The notes beneath the pieces are model-generated. The model did no database searches, was not told the origin of the DNA, and saw only the letters and a program-made list of their open reading frames with translations. The position numbers and the translations under genes are program-made. Positions 6,669-16,086 of a stretch of DNA of 64,000 nt are shown here, in pieces. How positions within the stretch are numbered: the stretch's first letter is position 1; each line of letters begins with the position of its first letter. Source of the stretch: Neobacillus sp. DY30 (GTDB lineage Bacteria; Bacillota; Bacilli; Bacillales; Cytobacillaceae); the NCBI RefSeq assembly GCF_030123065.1, contig NZ_CP126093.1:2794001-2858000 (forward strand). The letters run 5' to 3'.

Positions 6669-7858
6669 TGGTTGTAATCGTAAATGCATTTCGAACTCCA
6701 ATCGGAAACCTCGGAGGATCACTGGCGAATACGCGCCCGGAAGAGCTTGTATCCCTCATCATGAAAAATAATCTTTCGGCTTCCGGTTACAGTGCCAATA
6801 TTGTCGATGAAGTCATCGTCGGACAAACAAAGCAAAGTGCGCATGCTCCAAATATTGCTAGGGTCGCTGCCTTACAAGCCCAATTTCCTGAATCGATTCC
6901 TGCTTATACTGTTCATCGTCAGTGTGGTTCGGGAATGCAGGCCGTCATTAACGGAGCGATGTCCATTTTGACTGGTCAGGCAGAGGTTGTTTTAGCAGGA
7001 GGTGTAGAAAGTATGTCTCAAGCTCCCCATTATTTGGTCGGTTCACGATTCGGCCTTAAGATGGGAGATTTGACACTGTTTGATTCAAATACAGAAAGTC
7101 AGCCAAAATCCCAGCCTGAAGAGATATATGGTCGTTTTACGATGGGGCAAACAGCCGAATGGCTTGCTGAAAAATATAACATAAGCCGCCGGGAACAAGA
7201 CGAATTTGCCTTCACGAGCCAGCAGAGAACGTTACGTGCGATTGAAATGGGCCGGTTTGAGGAAGAAATCATTCCAGTTCCGGTAAAGGAAGGAAAAAAG
7301 GGGATCAGACACTTTGCGACAGACGAGTACCCTAGATTGACGGACATTGAAAAGTTAGGAACACTAAGTCCTGTGTTTCAAAAGGATGGGACGGTAACAG
7401 CTGGAAACTCGTCCGGCAGAAATGATGGAGCCTCAATGCTCCTATTAATGTCGGAAGAAAAAGCGGAACAGCTTGGAGTAGTTCCTATGGCAAGGATTCG
7501 TTCCTTTGCTGCAACGGGCGTATCACCAAAAGAAATGGGAATTGGTCCGGTTCCTGCATCCCAAATCGCATTGAAAAAGGCAGGTCTTCGCTTAGAAGAT
7601 ATCGATTTGATTGAATTAAATGAAGCATTCGCTGCTCAAAGTCTTGCTTGTTTAAAAGAATGGGGCTTGAAAGGGGACAACGTGAATGTTAACGGAGGGG
7701 CGATTGCCTTAGGTCATCCACTTGGGTGCTCCGGTGCAAGAATCGTCACTACATTATGCCATGAGCTTGAAAAGCAAAAACGGCAATATGGCCTTGCAAC
7801 GATTTGTGTAGCGGGTGGATTAGGAATGGCAATGGTGGTGGAAAGATGGATGGGATAA
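6668..7858 (+). CDS. Thiolase (acetyl-CoA C-acyltransferase)
   Basis: This gene encodes 396 residues, normal length. The GTG start overlaps the preceding stop by one base and follows a GAGGTGA site. The three catalytic residues of thiolase are visible: the nucleophile Cys86 in HRQCGSGM, His350 in GHPLGCSGAR and the acid/base Cys380 in ICVAGGLGMA. NEAFAAQSLA is also conserved. The last motif is usually CIGGGQG, so CVAGGLG is a variant that may reflect an unusual acyl substrate. In context it would split a 3-oxoacyl-CoA, possibly 6-acetamido-3-oxohexanoyl-CoA, into acetyl-CoA and a C4 acyl-CoA. Confidence 0.93.
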   Translation: MVVIVNAFRTPIGNLGGSLANTRPEELVSLIMKNNLSASGYSANIVDEVIVGQTKQSAHAPNIARVAALQAQFPESIPAYTVHRQCGSGMQAVINGAMSILTGQAEVVLAGGVESMSQAPHYLVGSRFGLKMGDLTLFDSNTESQPKSQPEEIYGRFTMGQTAEWLAEKYNISRREQDEFAFTSQQRTLRAIEMGRFEEEIIPVPVKEGKKGIRHFATDEYPRLTDIEKLGTLSPVFQKDGTVTAGNSSGRNDGASMLLLMSEEKAEQLGVVPMARIRSFAATGVSPKEMGIGPVPASQIALKKAGLRLEDIDLIELNEAFAAQSLACLKEWGLKGDNVNVNGGAIALGHPLGCSGARIVTTLCHELEKQKRQYGLATICVAGGLGMAMVVERWMG

Positions 7859-9231
7859 AAAAAGACTATGTGTTTCATCGAGATTTAAAAAAGGAGTACC
7901 CGATTATTACCCACGGTGAAGGGGTCTATCTCATAGATGAAAACGGGAAAAAATATTTGGATGCTTGTTCGGGGGCGGTTGCAGCCAACCTAGGTCATGG
8001 GATTTCTTCTATTGGAGAGGCGATGGCAGAACAAGCAAAAAAAGCGGCTTTTGTCCATACAATGCGTTTTGAGACGAAAGCGTTGCACGCACTGGCTAAA
8101 ACAATCGGAAAAATGGCACCTGACCATTTAAATAAAGTGTATTTTACGACCGGAGGCTCTGAAGCAAATGAAAGTGCTATGAAGTTGGCGAGGCAATTTC
8201 ATAGGGATGCCGGCAGACCCCAAAAACACATTGTGATCGGGCGTTGGCAATCCTATCACGGTAACACCATCGGTTCGTTATCAGCAGGAGGAGACGTTAA
8301 AAGAAGGCATGCATACACTCCTAATCTTTTAAACTATGCCCATGTCTATTCTCCGTACTGTCACCGATGTCCATACGACCGTCTAAAAGATGATTGTCTC
8401 TCCAAACAAAACTGGACGTGTGTAACTGATATTGAAAGAACCATTTTAGAGCTTGGCCCTGAGAACGTGTCGGCATTTATCGCCGAACCGATTGTCGGAA
8501 GCCAGCAAGGTGCTGTTCCACCACCGCCGGGGTATTTTGAGAAAGTTCGAGAGCTGTGTGACCGTTACGAAATCGTCTTAATTATCGATGAAGTGATGAC
8601 CGGATTCGGCCGAACTGGTACCAACTTCGCCACAGAACAGATTGGAATCGAACCTGATATTATCACGTTTGGAAAAGGGGTTTCGGCAGGATATGCTCCG
8701 CTGGCCGGCATGATTGTTCATGAACGGTTGATAGATGGGCTCATTCAAAACAGCGACGGAAAATTTATTCACGGCTATACCTATAGCGGGCATCCTGTGG
8801 CAGTGGCAGCCGGCCTTGCTGCCCTTGATGTATATAAGCGTGACAGGGTGCTGGAAAATGTGAAAGAGCAGAGTTCTTACCTTTTCGATAGGCTTTTGGA
8901 ACTTAAGCAAAAACATACCTGTATATCCGATGTCCGGGGCAGGGGGCTTTTAATTGGAATGGAGCTTATCAAGGATTGTGAGCGTGATCTACTGTTCAAT
9001 CCTTCTGAAAAGGCAGCTGAAACATTGAATGGTATTGCGATGGAACTTGGTGCGGTTTTTTATCCGGGTACCGGTTCAATTGACGGCACAAATGGTGAAC
9101 ATCTAATCATCAGTCCCCCTTTAAATGTCACGAAAAAAGAGATTGATGAGATTGTGAGAATATTAGATGAATCATTATCGATATTCGAAGGTCAATTAAG
9201 AAAGGATGAGGCATATGAAATTGCAAAGTAA
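7846..9231 (+). CDS. Class III aminotransferase, YodT-like
   Basis: This gene encodes 461 residues. The chosen ATG at 7846 overlaps the end of the thiolase gene by 13 bases; a longer frame from 7804 has no ribosome site and an unconvincing N-terminus. PLP motifs of the class III (omega) family are present: GSEANESAMK, IIDEVMTGFGRTG with Asp248, and the Schiff-base lysine Lys277 in TFGKGVSAGYAP. The cysteine-containing insert YCHRCPYDRLKDDC (about residues 171-184) resembles the insert of B. subtilis YodT, which sits in the kamA operon. It is the best candidate for transamination of beta-lysine or its N-acetyl derivative to the 3-oxo acid. Confidence 0.9.
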   Translation: MDGIKKDYVFHRDLKKEYPIITHGEGVYLIDENGKKYLDACSGAVAANLGHGISSIGEAMAEQAKKAAFVHTMRFETKALHALAKTIGKMAPDHLNKVYFTTGGSEANESAMKLARQFHRDAGRPQKHIVIGRWQSYHGNTIGSLSAGGDVKRRHAYTPNLLNYAHVYSPYCHRCPYDRLKDDCLSKQNWTCVTDIERTILELGPENVSAFIAEPIVGSQQGAVPPPPGYFEKVRELCDRYEIVLIIDEVMTGFGRTGTNFATEQIGIEPDIITFGKGVSAGYAPLAGMIVHERLIDGLIQNSDGKFIHGYTYSGHPVAVAAGLAALDVYKRDRVLENVKEQSSYLFDRLLELKQKHTCISDVRGRGLLIGMELIKDCERDLLFNPSEKAAETLNGIAMELGAVFYPGTGSIDGTNGEHLIISPPLNVTKKEIDEIVRILDESLSIFEGQLRKDEAYEIAK

Positions 9232-10510
9232 AACAAACGAAATTCAAGAAAAAGCACGAAAACATTTATCTCCTGTCATGACAAGGGTCACCGAACTAGT
9301 CATTGAAAAAGCGCATGGAGCAAAATTTTGGACAACAGACGGAAAAGAATATATCGATTTTGTATCAGGAGTGGCCGTCAATGCAGTTGGACATACGAAC
9401 AAAAAAATGGTGGAAGCCATTCAGAAGCAAGCTGAAGCCTTGATACATCTTGGTTTGAACTATGGTTATTATGAAACGGCGGCAAATTTGGCAGAAAAGC
9501 TTGCTCATATCACTCCAGGAAATTTAGACACTGTTTTTTTCTCCAATTCGGGAGCTGAAGCCATTGACGGTGCGCTTAAACTGGCAAAAGCGGCAACAGG
9601 CAGACCGGCCATTATTGCTTTTGAAGGATCGTTTCATGGCCGTACATTAGGAGCAACAGCCATTACGGCATCAAGTTCTAAATACCGTCGTTATTATGAA
9701 CCAATTTTAGGTGAGGTGTACCACGTTCCATATCCGTACCCAACCCAGCTGAAAAACATTAAAGAAGAAGACGCAGAAGAGTACTGCTTGAATCAGCTTC
9801 AAAAATTGTTCGAATTACGTGTGGATCCTTCACGTGTAGCGGCCATCGTCATTGAACCGGTAATGGGTGAAGGCGGCTATTATCCGGCACCGCCAAGCTT
9901 TTTGCAGCAATTAAGAAAGATTACAGAGGAACACGGCATTTTGCTTATTTTTGACGAAGTACAAACAGGATTTGGCCGTACAGGTAAAATGTTCGCGGCA
10001 GAGCATGCAAATGTAACTCCTGATATTTTGGTTCTGGCAAAAGCCCTATCTGGCGGCATGCCTCTTGGTGCCATTGTAGCAAGTCGTGAGCTTCATGAAA
10101 AATGGCCGACGGCTGGTCATGGTTCGACATTTGGAGGAAATCCAGTTTCTTGTGCTGCAGCATTGGCAAACATTGAGGTCATTGAAGAAGAGAAGTTAGT
10201 AGAACGCAGTGCTAAACTCGGTGCCGAGATTGTCGGCCGAATTCATAACTCGGTAGGACATTTACCGGGCATTGTTGAAGTCCGAGGAGTCGGCATGATG
10301 ATCGGTATTGAATTCGATTCAGAATCTGCTGCTGTCTTTGTACCGAAAATTAAATCGAAAGCACTGGAAAATGGCTTGCTTATTATGAACTGCGGTGTAA
10401 GCGGGCAAACAATCCGATTAATGCTTCCTCTTAATATTCAAGAAGATGTGCTTGATAAGGGATTAACCATTTTAGAAGATGTGATAACAGAAACAATTTC
10501 AGGAAACTAA
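9215..10510 (+). CDS. Class III aminotransferase, probable 4-aminobutyrate type
   Basis: This gene encodes 431 residues. An ATG at 9206 is in frame, but AAAGG is better placed for the ATG at 9215, which overlaps the previous gene by 17 bases. PLP contacts are clear: NSGAEAIDGALKLA, GSFHGRTLGA, LLIFDEVQTGFGRTG with Asp247, and Lys276 in VLAKALSGGMPLGA. The sequence is of the 4-aminobutyrate/5-aminovalerate/ornithine group rather than the YodT group, so the operon has two different aminotransferases. With the succinate-semialdehyde-type dehydrogenase next door, conversion of GABA to succinate semialdehyde with 2-oxoglutarate as acceptor is the simplest reading. Confidence 0.88.
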   Translation: MKLQSKTNEIQEKARKHLSPVMTRVTELVIEKAHGAKFWTTDGKEYIDFVSGVAVNAVGHTNKKMVEAIQKQAEALIHLGLNYGYYETAANLAEKLAHITPGNLDTVFFSNSGAEAIDGALKLAKAATGRPAIIAFEGSFHGRTLGATAITASSSKYRRYYEPILGEVYHVPYPYPTQLKNIKEEDAEEYCLNQLQKLFELRVDPSRVAAIVIEPVMGEGGYYPAPPSFLQQLRKITEEHGILLIFDEVQTGFGRTGKMFAAEHANVTPDILVLAKALSGGMPLGAIVASRELHEKWPTAGHGSTFGGNPVSCAAALANIEVIEEEKLVERSAKLGAEIVGRIHNSVGHLPGIVEVRGVGMMIGIEFDSESAAVFVPKIKSKALENGLLIMNCGVSGQTIRLMLPLNIQEDVLDKGLTILEDVITETISGN

Positions 10511-10552
10511 TTTTCAATTCTTCGGGAATACCACAAAAAGGAGGTCAAGTTT

Positions 10553-12013
10553 ATGTCTAGTCAGATCAAAACAGATATCCTTCAGGGAGATCTTTATATA
10601 AATGGAAAATGGGTTAGTGCCCCCGATCAATCCTACTTTGAAAGCTTAAATCCGGCAACGGGGGAGCTTGTCGGTATATGTGCAGCCGCCACAAAGGAGC
10701 AAGTGAATGAGGCTGTCACAAATGCAAATGAGGCGTATTCACAATGGAAGAACATTCCTATTCCAGAACGTGCCGCTTATTTAACGAAAGCAGCCCAATT
10801 GTTTGAAAAACGAAAAGAGGAACTCGCTCGTGTCATGACAATGGAGATGGGCAAAGTGCTGCATGAGTCTTTAGGAGAAATTGGAGTGGTCATCGCGACT
10901 GCTCAATATATGGCAGGCGAGGGACGACGCCTCTATGGAGAAACGGTCCCTGCAGGGTTCCCAGATCGAAATGTAAGAATGGTTCGTGAACCTCTTGGAG
11001 TTGTGGCGTGCATTACCCCCTGGAACTTCCCAGTGGCACTTGCTTCCTACAAAATCTTTTCAGCTTTGATTGCTGGTAATACCGTCGTATGGAAACCGGC
11101 TTCAGAGGTGGCGCTATCCGCAAAGATTTTCGTAGAAGTGTTAGATGAAGCCGGATTGCCAGCAGGGGTTGTGAACTTAATTACTGGTTCAGGTAGAACA
11201 GTCGGTCAAACACTCGGAGAGCATTTGGATGTGAAAGTCATTTCGTTTACAGGCTCAACGGAAGTCGGACAAAAGCTGGCTGAAATGAGCAGTAAAACGT
11301 TAAAACGTATTTCATTGGAACTGGGTGGAAAAAATGCAGTGATCGTCTTGAAGGATGCGGACTTGGACAAGGCAGCAGACGGAATCGTAAAATCAGCTTT
11401 TACGACAACTGGTCAACGCTGTACAGCGGCAAGCCGAGTAATTGTCGAGCGTCCAGTAAAGGAACTGCTCGTACAAAAAGTAGTAGAATTAGCAAAGTCT
11501 ATGAAAATAGGAAATGGACTTGAAGAAGGGAACCAAGTGGGCCCTCTCGTAAATGAAGACCAGCTTCATACAGTCGAAAAATATGTAAAAAAAGCGATTG
11601 AAGAAGGTGGGAGAATTGTAACAGGCGGCCAGCGTGTCAAGAAATTGGGCGGCTATTATTATGAGCCGACAATTATTGAGAATGTGAAACCGAATGATAC
11701 CATTGCACAGGAAGAAATATTTGGTCCTGTTCTTGCCATCATTGAAGTAGATTCATATGAGACAGCAATGGAGGTAAATAACGGGACGATTTATGGGTTA
11801 TCGACTTCCATTTATACAGAGAGCCTTCATTATGCAAACCGTGCGGCAAAGGAAGCGGTAAGCGGACTTGTCTATATTAATAACGGAACGTCCAATGCCG
11901 AAATGGGTGTGGCGTTTGGAGGCATGAAAATGTCCGGAAATGGCCACCGTGAAGTTTCCCATCATGTATTTGATGTCATGACAGAGTGGAAGTCGATTTA
12001 TACAAACTATTAA
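10553..12013 (+). CDS. NAD(P)-dependent aldehyde dehydrogenase, probable succinate-semialdehyde dehydrogenase
   Basis: This gene encodes 486 residues. ATG at 10553 follows an AAAGGAGG site. The catalytic cysteine is Cys290 in TTGQRCTAASR, the general base Glu256 in LELGGKNAV, the oxyanion asparagine Asn158 in TPWNFP, and the cofactor lysine Lys181 in VWKPASE; the SFTGSTEVG loop completes the set. The family covers succinate-semialdehyde, betaine and ketoglutarate-semialdehyde dehydrogenases. Placement directly after a GABA-type aminotransferase argues for succinate semialdehyde as substrate, the last step of the proposed lysine to succinate route. The exact substrate and cofactor preference are inferred. 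Confidence 0.9.
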   Translation: MSSQIKTDILQGDLYINGKWVSAPDQSYFESLNPATGELVGICAAATKEQVNEAVTNANEAYSQWKNIPIPERAAYLTKAAQLFEKRKEELARVMTMEMGKVLHESLGEIGVVIATAQYMAGEGRRLYGETVPAGFPDRNVRMVREPLGVVACITPWNFPVALASYKIFSALIAGNTVVWKPASEVALSAKIFVEVLDEAGLPAGVVNLITGSGRTVGQTLGEHLDVKVISFTGSTEVGQKLAEMSSKTLKRISLELGGKNAVIVLKDADLDKAADGIVKSAFTTTGQRCTAASRVIVERPVKELLVQKVVELAKSMKIGNGLEEGNQVGPLVNEDQLHTVEKYVKKAIEEGGRIVTGGQRVKKLGGYYYEPTIIENVKPNDTIAQEEIFGPVLAIIEVDSYETAMEVNNGTIYGLSTSIYTESLHYANRAAKEAVSGLVYINNGTSNAEMGVAFGGMKMSGNGHREVSHHVFDVMTEWKSIYTNY

Positions 12014-12046
12014 TAAACGGCCATATCTATTTTAAGGTGGGAGAAT

Positions 12047-13567
12047 ATGAGAAAACACCGTATTGGAATTGCATTCTTTTACCATGAATCCCACAGTTTC
12101 AGCCCGATGAAAACCGAAATCAAACAGTTTCGAAACGAAGGCTATTTTATCGGTAATGAAATTTATGATGTTTATACAGGAACGAAAACAGAAGTGGGCG
12201 GGTTTCTGGATGTATTGAAACAGGAGGAGGAAGTAGAAATCGTGCCGCTGCTTTGTGCGGCAGCGGTCCCATCGGGCGTAGTATCAGCTGAAGCGTATTC
12301 TATCATAGAAGAGCAAATGATGCAGTCTATCCGGGAGGCTGGACGGCTCGATGGTTTATTGCTGGCACTGCATGGAGCAATGGTCGTGGAGGACCTATTT
12401 GATCCGGAAGAGCATTTACTAGGAAAAATTCGTGAGTTGATCGGACCAAGTGTCCCGATTGCGACAACACTGGATATGCACGCCAATTTAAGTGAAAAAA
12501 TGATTCATTACACACCACTTCATTTTGGATTTAAAACATATCCACATGTTGATATGTATGAACAAGGGGTTCAAGCTTCAATGGCTTTAATGAAGCAATT
12601 AAAGGAAGGTGTACATTATTATGCTTCTTTTGAAAAATTGCCGATGATGCCTCCCTCTATCAATATGAGGACTGCAGAAGGGCCGATGCACAAAATGATA
12701 GAGTGGGCGAAACAAGCCGAAGAGGCAGAAGAAATTTATAATGTGTCCGTATTTGGTGGCTTTCCTTACTCGGATATTCCCATGGTCGGTGCAAGTGTAC
12801 TTGTTGTTTCGCTTGATCCACAAAAAGGAAAAGAGACAGCCCAAAAGATGGCTTCCTTGTTCTGGAGTGTAAAAGAAGAATTTATCATGGATTTGCCCGG
12901 TGTAAAAGAAGGACTCGATTTGGCGATGTCTATTAAAGATGACAAACCGGTCGTGCTGGCGGACATCTCGGATAATCCTCTAAGCTGTGGGAGCGGGGAT
13001 ACAACAGAGCTGCTGCGGGAGATGGTGAAAATGAACATTCCTGACACCCTGTTTGGAGGACTCTACGATCCAGAATCCATTGAGGCTTGCCGCAAGAAGG
13101 GAACCGGAAATAAGGTATTGTTGTCCCTTGGAGGGAAAGTATCGCCTGAATTTGGGGAGTCCGTACAAGTCGAAGCAACGGTAGTGGCCTTATCAGACGG
13201 TGTATTTCACAATTCTGGACCGTTTAATCAGCATTTAAGAGTCGATTTAAAGGGTGCGGTCCACATACGTGTTGGCAATTTAGATATCCTCCTCGTTGGA
13301 AGGCCGATGTCAGCAAATGATCCGGAAATGTTTCGTCATATTGGCCTTGAGCCTCAGGCAAAGAGAATTCTTGGGTTAAAGGCAAAAAACCATTTTCGGG
13401 CAGCCTTTGAGCCGATTGTGGGCCGTATCATTTATGTGGATGCACCTGGTGTTGCATCCAATCGGTTAACAACTTTTACGTATCGTTACATTCCTAAGCC
13501 AATCTGGCCGCTGGATGATATCGAATATGAAGTAGAACCAAGGGGGACAGAAAAATGGAAACATTGA
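12047..13567 (+). CDS. M81 family metallohydrolase (MlrC-like)
   Basis: This gene encodes 506 residues. The N-terminal FYHESHSFSP, the metal site TTLDMHANLSE (Asp143, His145) and KTYPHVDMYEQG (His167) mark the M81/MlrC family, named for microcystinase C, a zinc enzyme that cleaves amide bonds in small peptides. The C-terminal half is the MlrC C-terminal domain (ADISDNPLSCGSGDTTELL). It follows the aldehyde dehydrogenase by 33 bases and overlaps the GNAT gene by 13. In B. subtilis the matching operon slot holds YodQ, an M20-type deacetylase. An amidohydrolase from a different family at this place suggests it removes the acetyl group from an acetamido intermediate. That is inference. Confidence 0.88.
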   Translation: MRKHRIGIAFFYHESHSFSPMKTEIKQFRNEGYFIGNEIYDVYTGTKTEVGGFLDVLKQEEEVEIVPLLCAAAVPSGVVSAEAYSIIEEQMMQSIREAGRLDGLLLALHGAMVVEDLFDPEEHLLGKIRELIGPSVPIATTLDMHANLSEKMIHYTPLHFGFKTYPHVDMYEQGVQASMALMKQLKEGVHYYASFEKLPMMPPSINMRTAEGPMHKMIEWAKQAEEAEEIYNVSVFGGFPYSDIPMVGASVLVVSLDPQKGKETAQKMASLFWSVKEEFIMDLPGVKEGLDLAMSIKDDKPVVLADISDNPLSCGSGDTTELLREMVKMNIPDTLFGGLYDPESIEACRKKGTGNKVLLSLGGKVSPEFGESVQVEATVVALSDGVFHNSGPFNQHLRVDLKGAVHIRVGNLDILLVGRPMSANDPEMFRHIGLEPQAKRILGLKAKNHFRAAFEPIVGRIIYVDAPGVASNRLTTFTYRYIPKPIWPLDDIEYEVEPRGTEKWKH

Positions 13568-14034
13568 ACAAAACCTTTTATGTCGAAGTACCAGCTTCAT
13601 TGAATCCAGAACAACTAAAAATGATGATGGAGCTTGAGCAAGATGCGTTTCCGGGATTAGGAGCAGTAGATGAGCAAACCCTTGTCCCGCTTACACGCTA
13701 CGGGAAACTCATTCAATACCGGCAGCAAAATGATCCAAGGCCGATTGCAATTTGCGAAGTGATGAGAGCTTACAATGATATTCAGAAAGCCTACATTTTT
13801 GGGTTTTATGTCCGTTCCGACCAGCAAGGGAAAGGAATCGGGAAATTATTTTTACAGGAAATTTATCCGATTCTAAAGCAAGATGGTTTTTGTAAGGTTT
13901 GCTTAACGGTCAGTACTAAAAACAAGGCCGCCGTCAAGTTGTATGAAAAATTAGGGTTTGTCATAAAAGAGACAAGATTAGATGAATTTGGCCAAGGGGA
14001 AAATCGCTATTATATGGAATACCTCATTTCTTAA
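13555..14034 (+). CDS. GNAT family N-acetyltransferase, candidate beta-lysine acetyltransferase
   Basis: This gene encodes 159 residues. ATG at 13555 overlaps the end of the M81 gene and follows AAGGGGGA. The acetyl-CoA site is plain: FYVRSDQQGKGIGKLFL (the Q/R-x-x-G-x-G/A loop at about residues 83-98), with the following VCLTVSTKNKAAVKLYEKLGF typical of motif B. The N-terminal part (FPGLGAVDEQTL) should shape the amine site. It sits directly before kamA, where AblB/YodP-type beta-lysine acetyltransferases are found in other organisms, but it is much shorter than YodP. It may be a non-homologous replacement. Acetylation of the 6-amino group of beta-lysine is the proposed role. Confidence 0.85.
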   Translation: METLNKTFYVEVPASLNPEQLKMMMELEQDAFPGLGAVDEQTLVPLTRYGKLIQYRQQNDPRPIAICEVMRAYNDIQKAYIFGFYVRSDQQGKGIGKLFLQEIYPILKQDGFCKVCLTVSTKNKAAVKLYEKLGFVIKETRLDEFGQGENRYYMEYLIS

Positions 14035-14104
14035 TATCGTAATGATCGAAGGAGAAATCACAAAAAATGGTCGATAAAAAATAGGCTGATTTTAGGAGGA
14101 GTTT

Positions 14105-15517
14105 ATGATGAGAAACACTTTATTCAAACCAAAAAGACATTGGAAAGAAATCGAGCTTTGGAAGGATGTTACAGAGGAGCAATGGAACGATTGGGTTTGG
14201 CAATTGACGAATACGATCAAAAATTTAGAAGACTTAAAGAAAGTAGTTAATTTAACACCAGAAGAAGAAGAAGGGGTTTTAATCTCAACAAAAACAATAC
14301 CATTAAACATCACGCCATATTATGCATCGCTTATGGACCCAGATGATTCAAGATGTCCGGTGCGAATGCAGTCTGTTCCAATTTCTGCAGAATTGCATAA
14401 AACAAGATATGATTTAGAAGATCCCCTTCACGAAGATGAAGATTCACCAGTACCTGGGTTAACACATCGTTATCCGGATCGCGTGTTATTCCTAGTAACA
14501 AACCAATGCTCCATGTACTGCCGTTACTGCACAAGAAGACGCTTCTCCGGACAAATCGGAATGGGTGTACCAAAGAAACAGTTAGACACAGCAATTAATT
14601 ATATCGCATCTAACTCACAGATTCGAGATGTGTTAATTTCCGGAGGAGACGGGCTCCTTATTAATGACAATATTTTAGAATATATTTTAAAGAATTTACG
14701 TGAGATTCCACATGTAGAAATTATTCGTATCGGTACAAGAGCACCTGTCGTATTCCCACAGCGTATTACCGAAAATCTTTGTAATATCTTGAAAAAGTAT
14801 CATCCAGTTTGGTTAAATACACATTTCAATACATCTATTGAAATTACGGAAGAATCGAAGCGTGCATGTGAAATGCTTTCAAATGTTGGTGTACCTGTTG
14901 GTAATCAGTCTGTTATTTTGGCAGGTATTAACGACAGTGTACCGATCATGAAACAGCTTATGCATGACCTTGTTAAAATCCGCGTACGTCCATATTATAT
15001 TTACCAATGTGATTTATCAGAAGGGATTGGCCATTTCCGTGCACCAATTAGCAAAGGATTGGAAATTATGGAAGGACTTCGTGGTCATACATCGGGTTAT
15101 GCCGTTCCGACATTTATTGTTGATGCCCCGGGTGGAGGAGGCAAAATTCCATTGCAGCCGAACTATATCATTTCTCAAAGTTCTAATAAAGTCGTATTAC
15201 GTAACTTTGAAGGTGTTATTACATCTTATCCAGAACCAAACAATTATCAGTCAGGCAGTGCAGAGGATTACTACAAAAAGGTATATCCTGAAGTATTTGA
15301 AAAGTTTGAAAGTAATGGTGTTCTATCCATTATTGATGATTCAAAATTTAACCTTACACCTGAAGGATTAAAACGGTTAGATCGCCGCAAAACGTATAAT
15401 GAAAATACTGAGCATAGTTCCTTAAAAGATAAACGTGACAAACGTGACGAGTTAAAAGAGAAAAAATTCCAATCGCAAATGAAGAAATATGAAACAGTGG
15501 GAGCAAAGGAGGAATAA
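14105..15517 (+). CDS. kamA: L-lysine 2,3-aminomutase
   Basis: This gene encodes 470 residues. It is a radical SAM, PLP-dependent enzyme that turns L-lysine into L-beta-lysine. The iron-sulfur motif CSMYCRYC (Cys135, Cys139, Cys142), the PLP lysine Lys347 in DAPGGGGKIP and the substrate-binding aspartates Asp303 (YQCDLS) and Asp340 are all present. The length equals B. subtilis KamA, including the charged C-terminal tail. AGGAGG precedes two adjacent ATGs at 14105 and 14108; either could be used. It is followed after 2 bases by yokU. It defines the operon as a lysine-using one. No beta-lysine 5,6-aminomutase is seen, so the Clostridium-type fermentation is not encoded here. Confidence 0.95.
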   Translation: MMRNTLFKPKRHWKEIELWKDVTEEQWNDWVWQLTNTIKNLEDLKKVVNLTPEEEEGVLISTKTIPLNITPYYASLMDPDDSRCPVRMQSVPISAELHKTRYDLEDPLHEDEDSPVPGLTHRYPDRVLFLVTNQCSMYCRYCTRRRFSGQIGMGVPKKQLDTAINYIASNSQIRDVLISGGDGLLINDNILEYILKNLREIPHVEIIRIGTRAPVVFPQRITENLCNILKKYHPVWLNTHFNTSIEITEESKRACEMLSNVGVPVGNQSVILAGINDSVPIMKQLMHDLVKIRVRPYYIYQCDLSEGIGHFRAPISKGLEIMEGLRGHTSGYAVPTFIVDAPGGGGKIPLQPNYIISQSSNKVVLRNFEGVITSYPEPNNYQSGSAEDYYKKVYPEVFEKFESNGVLSIIDDSKFNLTPEGLKRLDRRKTYNENTEHSSLKDKRDKRDELKEKKFQSQMKKYETVGAKEE

Positions 15518-15519
15518 TT

Positions 15520-15798
15520 TTGATTTGTCAATGGTGCGAATCTGACACAGCACGTGAAACAAGCAACACCGTATATTGGGAACTTCCAGATGGAACGAAT
15601 GCGATCGAAATTAAGGACACGCCATCCATTCATTGCTTGGAATGCGGTATGACCTATCAAACAGATAATACGGTGAAAGAAATTGAGGATCATCTATTTT
15701 TAATCGATTGCTCAAAGCTCGAAAAAAGTATGAAGTATGCTACACTTATGGCCGCTCCACGCTTATTGAAGCGAAACTACTTTGATTTTTCGAAATAA
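15520..15798 (+). CDS. yokU: YokU family zinc-finger-like protein
   Basis: This gene encodes 92 residues. A TTG start at 15520 follows AAAGGAGG, 2 bases after kamA. Two CxxC pairs (CQWC at residues 3-6 and CLEC at about 36-39) suggest a small zinc-binding fold of the YgiT type. Proteins of this family directly follow kamA in Bacillus genomes, so the pair is conserved, but the function is unknown. A role in maturing or regulating the aminomutase is possible. A terminator at 15808-15850 closes the operon. Confidence 0.88.
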   Translation: MICQWCESDTARETSNTVYWELPDGTNAIEIKDTPSIHCLECGMTYQTDNTVKEIEDHLFLIDCSKLEKSMKYATLMAAPRLLKRNYFDFSK

Positions 15799-15807
15799 TT
15801 ATCAAGC

Positions 15808-15850
15808 CATCTCTCGTTTTTTCGATATTAAGCGAGAGATGAATTTTATT
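15808..15850 (+). terminator. Terminator of the lysine operon
   Basis: CATCTCTCG and CGAGAGATG form a perfect 9-bp stem with a 16-base loop, followed by AATTTTATT. It lies 9 bases after the yokU stop. Confidence 0.75.
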
Positions 15851-15854
15851 CTTA

Positions 15855-15902
15855 TGGACAATCAATCCTCGTCATCCTCAATGCGGGGATAAATTGCCCA
15901 TA
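15855..15902 (+). other. Stem-loop in the lysP leader
   Basis: ATGGACAAT pairs with ATTGCCCAT (one mismatch) and ATCCTCG pairs with CGGGGAT inside it, giving a compact two-step hairpin. It lies in the 288-base gap between yokU and lysP. I do not recognise it as a known riboswitch. Confidence 0.4.
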
Positions 15903-15920
15903 AGAAATAGAAGGTTTAGC

Positions 15921-15970
15921 AACCAATCAGTAGGGATAACATCATTCAACTGATTGAGGTTTATTTATTA
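15921..15970 (+). terminator. Second terminator-like hairpin before lysP
   Basis: AACCAATCAGT and ACTGATTGAGGTT pair with a small bulge and are followed by TTATTTATTA. It may back up the yokU terminator or act as an attenuator for lysP. Confidence 0.5.
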
Positions 15971-16086
15971 TGATTATTTGTATGCGTTTTCTTGTCAGCT
16001 AAGTACCTACATCGAAAAAACAGATGGATAATGCTTTCTAAAAAGTTAGATAGATGCTTATCGTACAAAAATGAAGGAGGACAAGA

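Noticed and set aside
14041..14088. Ten-codon frame (ATG at 14041) between the GNAT gene and kamA
   Set aside because: It is too short to support and has no ribosome site of its own.
15979..15992. cre-like TGTATGCGTTTTCT upstream of lysP
   Set aside because: Two key positions differ from the consensus, so it is not listed as a site.
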